Shown piece after piece: positions 61,435 through 64,000 of a stretch of 64,000 nt of DNA. The notes under the pieces were generated by a model. That model saw nothing but the letters and a program-made list of their open reading frames with translations. It had not been told where the DNA came from and ran no database searches. Position 1 is the stretch's first letter. Every line of letters begins with the position of its first letter. Position numbers and translations under genes: made by a program. Origin of the DNA: Vavraia culicis subsp. floridensis (taxonomy: Eukaryota > Microsporidia > Pleistophoridae); assembly GCF_000192795.1 (NCBI RefSeq), contig NW_007360618.1:1-64000 (forward strand), in the 5' to 3' direction.

Positions 61435-62024
61435 GGGAGCAACGATTTTGATTTTTACGATCTGTTAGAAATACGGGTGGATTGGCCTTTTACCATCCTT
61501 TGTTCCATAATTGCCAATGTTACCTCCCCGATAATAAAAATACCAAGCTGATTGCAATTAGGAATTGTAAATCTATCAAATTGCAACGTAGCAAGGACAT
61601 CTAACTGGGTAGCAAATAAATTTGACGTTTGTTTGTAGAAAAAATATTGAACTCATAGCTGAATAGATGCACTAATGGAGCTTTAGCACCAAAATGAGAA
61701 AGGAATCGTGGAAACATCCAATAAATGCATATTGTGAGATTAGTAACACAAAAAACGGCTCTCCAAAAATGTATTAGGATGTCTTAGAAGATCTTTTGGA
61801 AAACAGCACGGAACTGATAGCTTAGCAGTTCGTGTGGGTTTCCATACCAGAAACAAATTAAATGTTAATATTTAGTTGAATGGAAAATAGCAAATCTATC
61901 CGTTGATCTACAAACCTTAAACATTCTAAAATGTGCTCGTAGCGCAGTTAAACGGTAATAGGGAGTATCACCACCATCTATTAATTTATTTTTCCTTCTC
62001 GATATGTTTAGATCATCGTATACA
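61435..62024. other. Intergenic region
   Basis: About 590 bases of A/T-rich spacer with nothing recognised. Confidence 0.45.
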
Positions 62025-62549
62025 TTAAATCACGTGTTTATCCAAGTCTACCTTCAAAACTTCATTTGTCCCAGAAATTTTGTCATTTTTGCCAGTTGAT
62101 GTTTCTATCACCTTCTCAACCACATTATTACCATCAGCATGCACTTTCAAAACATTCTTTTCTTCATTATCTGTACCATCCAATGTTTCTATCACCTTCT
62201 CAACCACATTATTACCATCAGCATGCACTTTCAAAACATTCTTTTCTTCATTATCTGTACCATCCAATATCTCCATCATTCCAACTCTCTTTCTATTCAT
62301 ACAATTTTTCTTCCCGCACCCACTTCCCTCCTGACTCTTTCCAGCCCACATCTTTACAACAATGTTATTACCCGTTATGCTCTTCACGGTATAGTCTACT
62401 AACCTGAACCTCCGTGTAAGCACCTTACATACGCACTTTTCATCGTTTGTTGACGTACTTAACTCGTTTTGTGGTTGTGTCATGGAATAACAAGCGTGTT
62501 GGTTTAAATATTCTTTCTGTTTTATATTTGAGTTGATTTGATAGCTCAT
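62025..62549 (-). CDS. Hypothetical protein with duplicated segment
   Basis: A 174-residue protein that I do not recognise. Residues ~39-90 hold cysteines and basic residues (CVCKVLTRRFRLVDY; GSGCGKKNCMNRKR), faintly like a CXC-type DNA-binding motif but incomplete. A 28-residue block beginning LDGTDNEEKNVLKV is then repeated exactly. No CCC run precedes the ATG at 62549 or the later in-frame ATG at 62483, so the start and even coding status are less sure than for other genes. The conserved frame across an 84-bp duplication favours coding. Confidence 0.48.
   Translation of the reverse strand: MSYQINSNIKQKEYLNQHACYSMTQPQNELSTSTNDEKCVCKVLTRRFRLVDYTVKSITGNNIVVKMWAGKSQEGSGCGKKNCMNRKRVGMMEILDGTDNEEKNVLKVHADGNNVVEKVIETLDGTDNEEKNVLKVHADGNNVVEKVIETSTGKNDKISGTNEVLKVDLDKHVI
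62101..62268. repeat. Exact 84-bp tandem duplication
   Basis: Bases 62101-62184 and 62185-62268 are identical by eye. The unit is a multiple of three and keeps the minus-strand frame open. Perfect identity implies a recent event or an assembly artefact. Confidence 0.93.
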
Positions 62550-63801
62550 ACTCTGCTATTCTGTTGATTAGATAATGTTTCAGCCAAGTGTTTCGTGATT
62601 TGTTCTGTATTGCACCAAGAGATTCAAAAAAAGTATCTTTAAGTTCAAGTACTAGCCGTGGAATACGGCATTAGTCTTCACCAACACTTCTTGAATACAG
62701 TACATCCATTTGTACGTACAAGTGCCGTAATATTTTTTGTTAAAGTTTGTTTGTTTATCGTCTCATCATCAACACTGCACCAAATAATAAATTTACTACC
62801 ACTCCGGCCGCGCTACTGCGCACGCACCCCAAGATGAAATAAAAATGCAAGGTAAAGGATTGCGAACATTTGCAGCAAATGGTCCATCCATCCGTTACTG
62901 ACTATTCTTAGCGTTTTTATTTCTGAGCTAGATATTCTTTCAGTAAAGGTCATTTGCACTTTCATGCAACAGCAGATATAAACCGGTAGATTGGTTCATA
63001 TTGGATAACATTTCCGGTTCAGGCAAATGTAACGTATCACAGGCTACCAAAACAGCGTTTTGTACTCAATATCATTCTATATTGTTAATTTAAAACGGTT
63101 GTGGTTTTACGTATCATTTGTATTTTAGGCAAGAGAGCATTTACCTATACCGTTTCCACCACTCAGAACATCGCTTAAACCATCAAACAAATCATCGCTG
63201 CGTTTTGTACCAACATTCTTAGCAATTCTGTTCATTACACCGGCAAGGCAATAAAAAAGTACTTTTTGAACACGTAGCGCTGTCACTTCAAAAAGTTTAA
63301 ATTTTTAGAATTACATCGTCTTAAAAACCTGTTTGTTCCGATTTTGCAGTATAAAAAGATGAACAACGTATTTTAGCAGAAGAAATGAATACAAACAAAG
63401 AAGTGCTGGGTGTGCGGATGAGGTGATAAAAAACGTACTTTTAATGGAAAAGAATTGCAAATATAATTATCTCGTGGCGTACACAGCAAAAAAGTATAAA
63501 TTATGGCACGATTAGTGCTAAAACATGTTTTAAATACATCAATAATGTACAATCGTGGTATAAATGAGCTATGATGATTATTTGTACATACCTACATTGA
63601 ATATTTATCGTTTTACTCCTTAGAAACATAGACATGCACATTCTTTACAGCCATGTTGCCCATTTGCGCGCGTGAGCAGCATCTACCGAGTATGAGTGTG
63701 CTGCTCAAGCACACAAACGATAATTTGTTGTACTATGTAAGAAGAATAAGCACGTAACACAATATCAGTTTTGTATGCAGGAACAGCTACCGAGCACTTC
63801 A
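62550..63801. other. Intergenic region
   Basis: About 1.25 kb. An 18-codon frame near 62840 follows CCCC but looks random. No repeat or RNA gene was recognised. Confidence 0.45.
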
Positions 63802-64000
63802 TCAAATTCTTTTGAATGCCTTATAGAGCTCATTCAACCCGGTTACCACACTAAAGCAGCTCAAAACATCATCGTCCTCGTTTACAGCTCGCTTGATAAC
63901 CCCGAAAAACATTTCATAGTCTCGCACCGCACACACAAAGCAATCAGCGATTGAGTATTTGTCCGCATCGCTCTTTTCTAAATGTGCGATGTCCATGACA
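63802..64000 (-). CDS. C-terminal part of an unknown gene, cut by window edge
   Basis: A minus-strand frame of at least 64 codons, open to the window end, so probably the 3' part of a longer gene. The sequence is acidic and helical (LEKSDADKYSIADCF, then AVNEDDDVLSCFSVV) and ends LYKAFKRI. No domain can be named. An in-frame ATG at 63996 might be the true start of a 64-residue protein, but upstream context is not visible. Confidence 0.45.
   Translation of the reverse strand, partial: VMDIAHLEKSDADKYSIADCFVCAVRDYEMFFGVIKRAVNEDDDVLSCFSVVTGLNELYKAFKRI

Overview
The window looks like a stretch of a microsporidian nuclear genome. The genes are single-exon, often shorter than their homologues in other eukaryotes and strongly diverged. 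They include eukaryote-only proteins: a Mediator subunit, a GINS subunit, RNA polymerase I and Sm subunits, a REL1-type ER oxidase, SNARE and eIF2 proteins. The only mitochondrion-related gene seen is a Pam16-like import factor, which fits a mitosome. A hexokinase carries a signal peptide, as known in microsporidia. Most start codons sit 0-13 bases downstream of a CCC (rarely GGG) run, the start-proximal signal described for Microsporidia, and I used it to choose starts. Intergenic regions of 0.3-2 kb are longer than in Encephalitozoon, which fits a larger-genome lineage such as the Trachipleistophora/Vavraia group; that placement is a guess. No rRNA, tRNA, CRISPR array or complete transposon was recognised.

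Layout. 1-16 kb: Med18-like, Pam16-like, eIF2A-like, an unknown protein, a DEAH-type helicase, an ethanolamine/choline phosphotransferase, RNA polymerase I subunit RPA12, SmG, a 33-codon micro-gene and a membrane RING-CH ubiquitin ligase. 17-27 kb: a ubinuclein/Hpc2-like protein, a minimal ERO1, an E2F factor, a RhoGAP-domain protein, a frame-disrupted gene and a degenerate dUTPase-like protein. 27-41 kb: a beta-CASP pseudonuclease (CPSF100/INTS9-like) next to a CPSF160-like protein, an unknown helical protein, an ABCG half-transporter, NAD(P)HX epimerase and Sld5. 42-50 kb: secreted hexokinase, Bub3/Rae1-like WD40, a 995-residue SMP lipid-transfer protein and an R-SNARE. 52-64 kb: eIF2-alpha, a repeat-bearing OB-fold protein, a 63-residue protein, Nhp2, a CPSF73/INTS11-type endonuclease with an internal minisatellite, a membrane protein, an RFC small subunit, a protein with an 84-bp duplication and a partial gene at the right edge.

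There is no operon; genes lie on both strands and mix housekeeping functions. Functional links in the window are mRNA 3' processing (CPSF160 plus the nuclease/pseudonuclease pair), chromosome replication and cell cycle (Sld5, RFC, E2F, Bub3/Rae1), translation initiation (eIF2-alpha, eIF2A), and the ER/secretory membrane system (ERO1, SNARE, RING-CH ligase, phospholipid synthesis, SMP lipid transfer). Three genes carry in-frame tandem repeats of 12, 45 and 84 bp. Several very short reading frames directly follow a CCC or GGG run and may be unannotated micro-genes.
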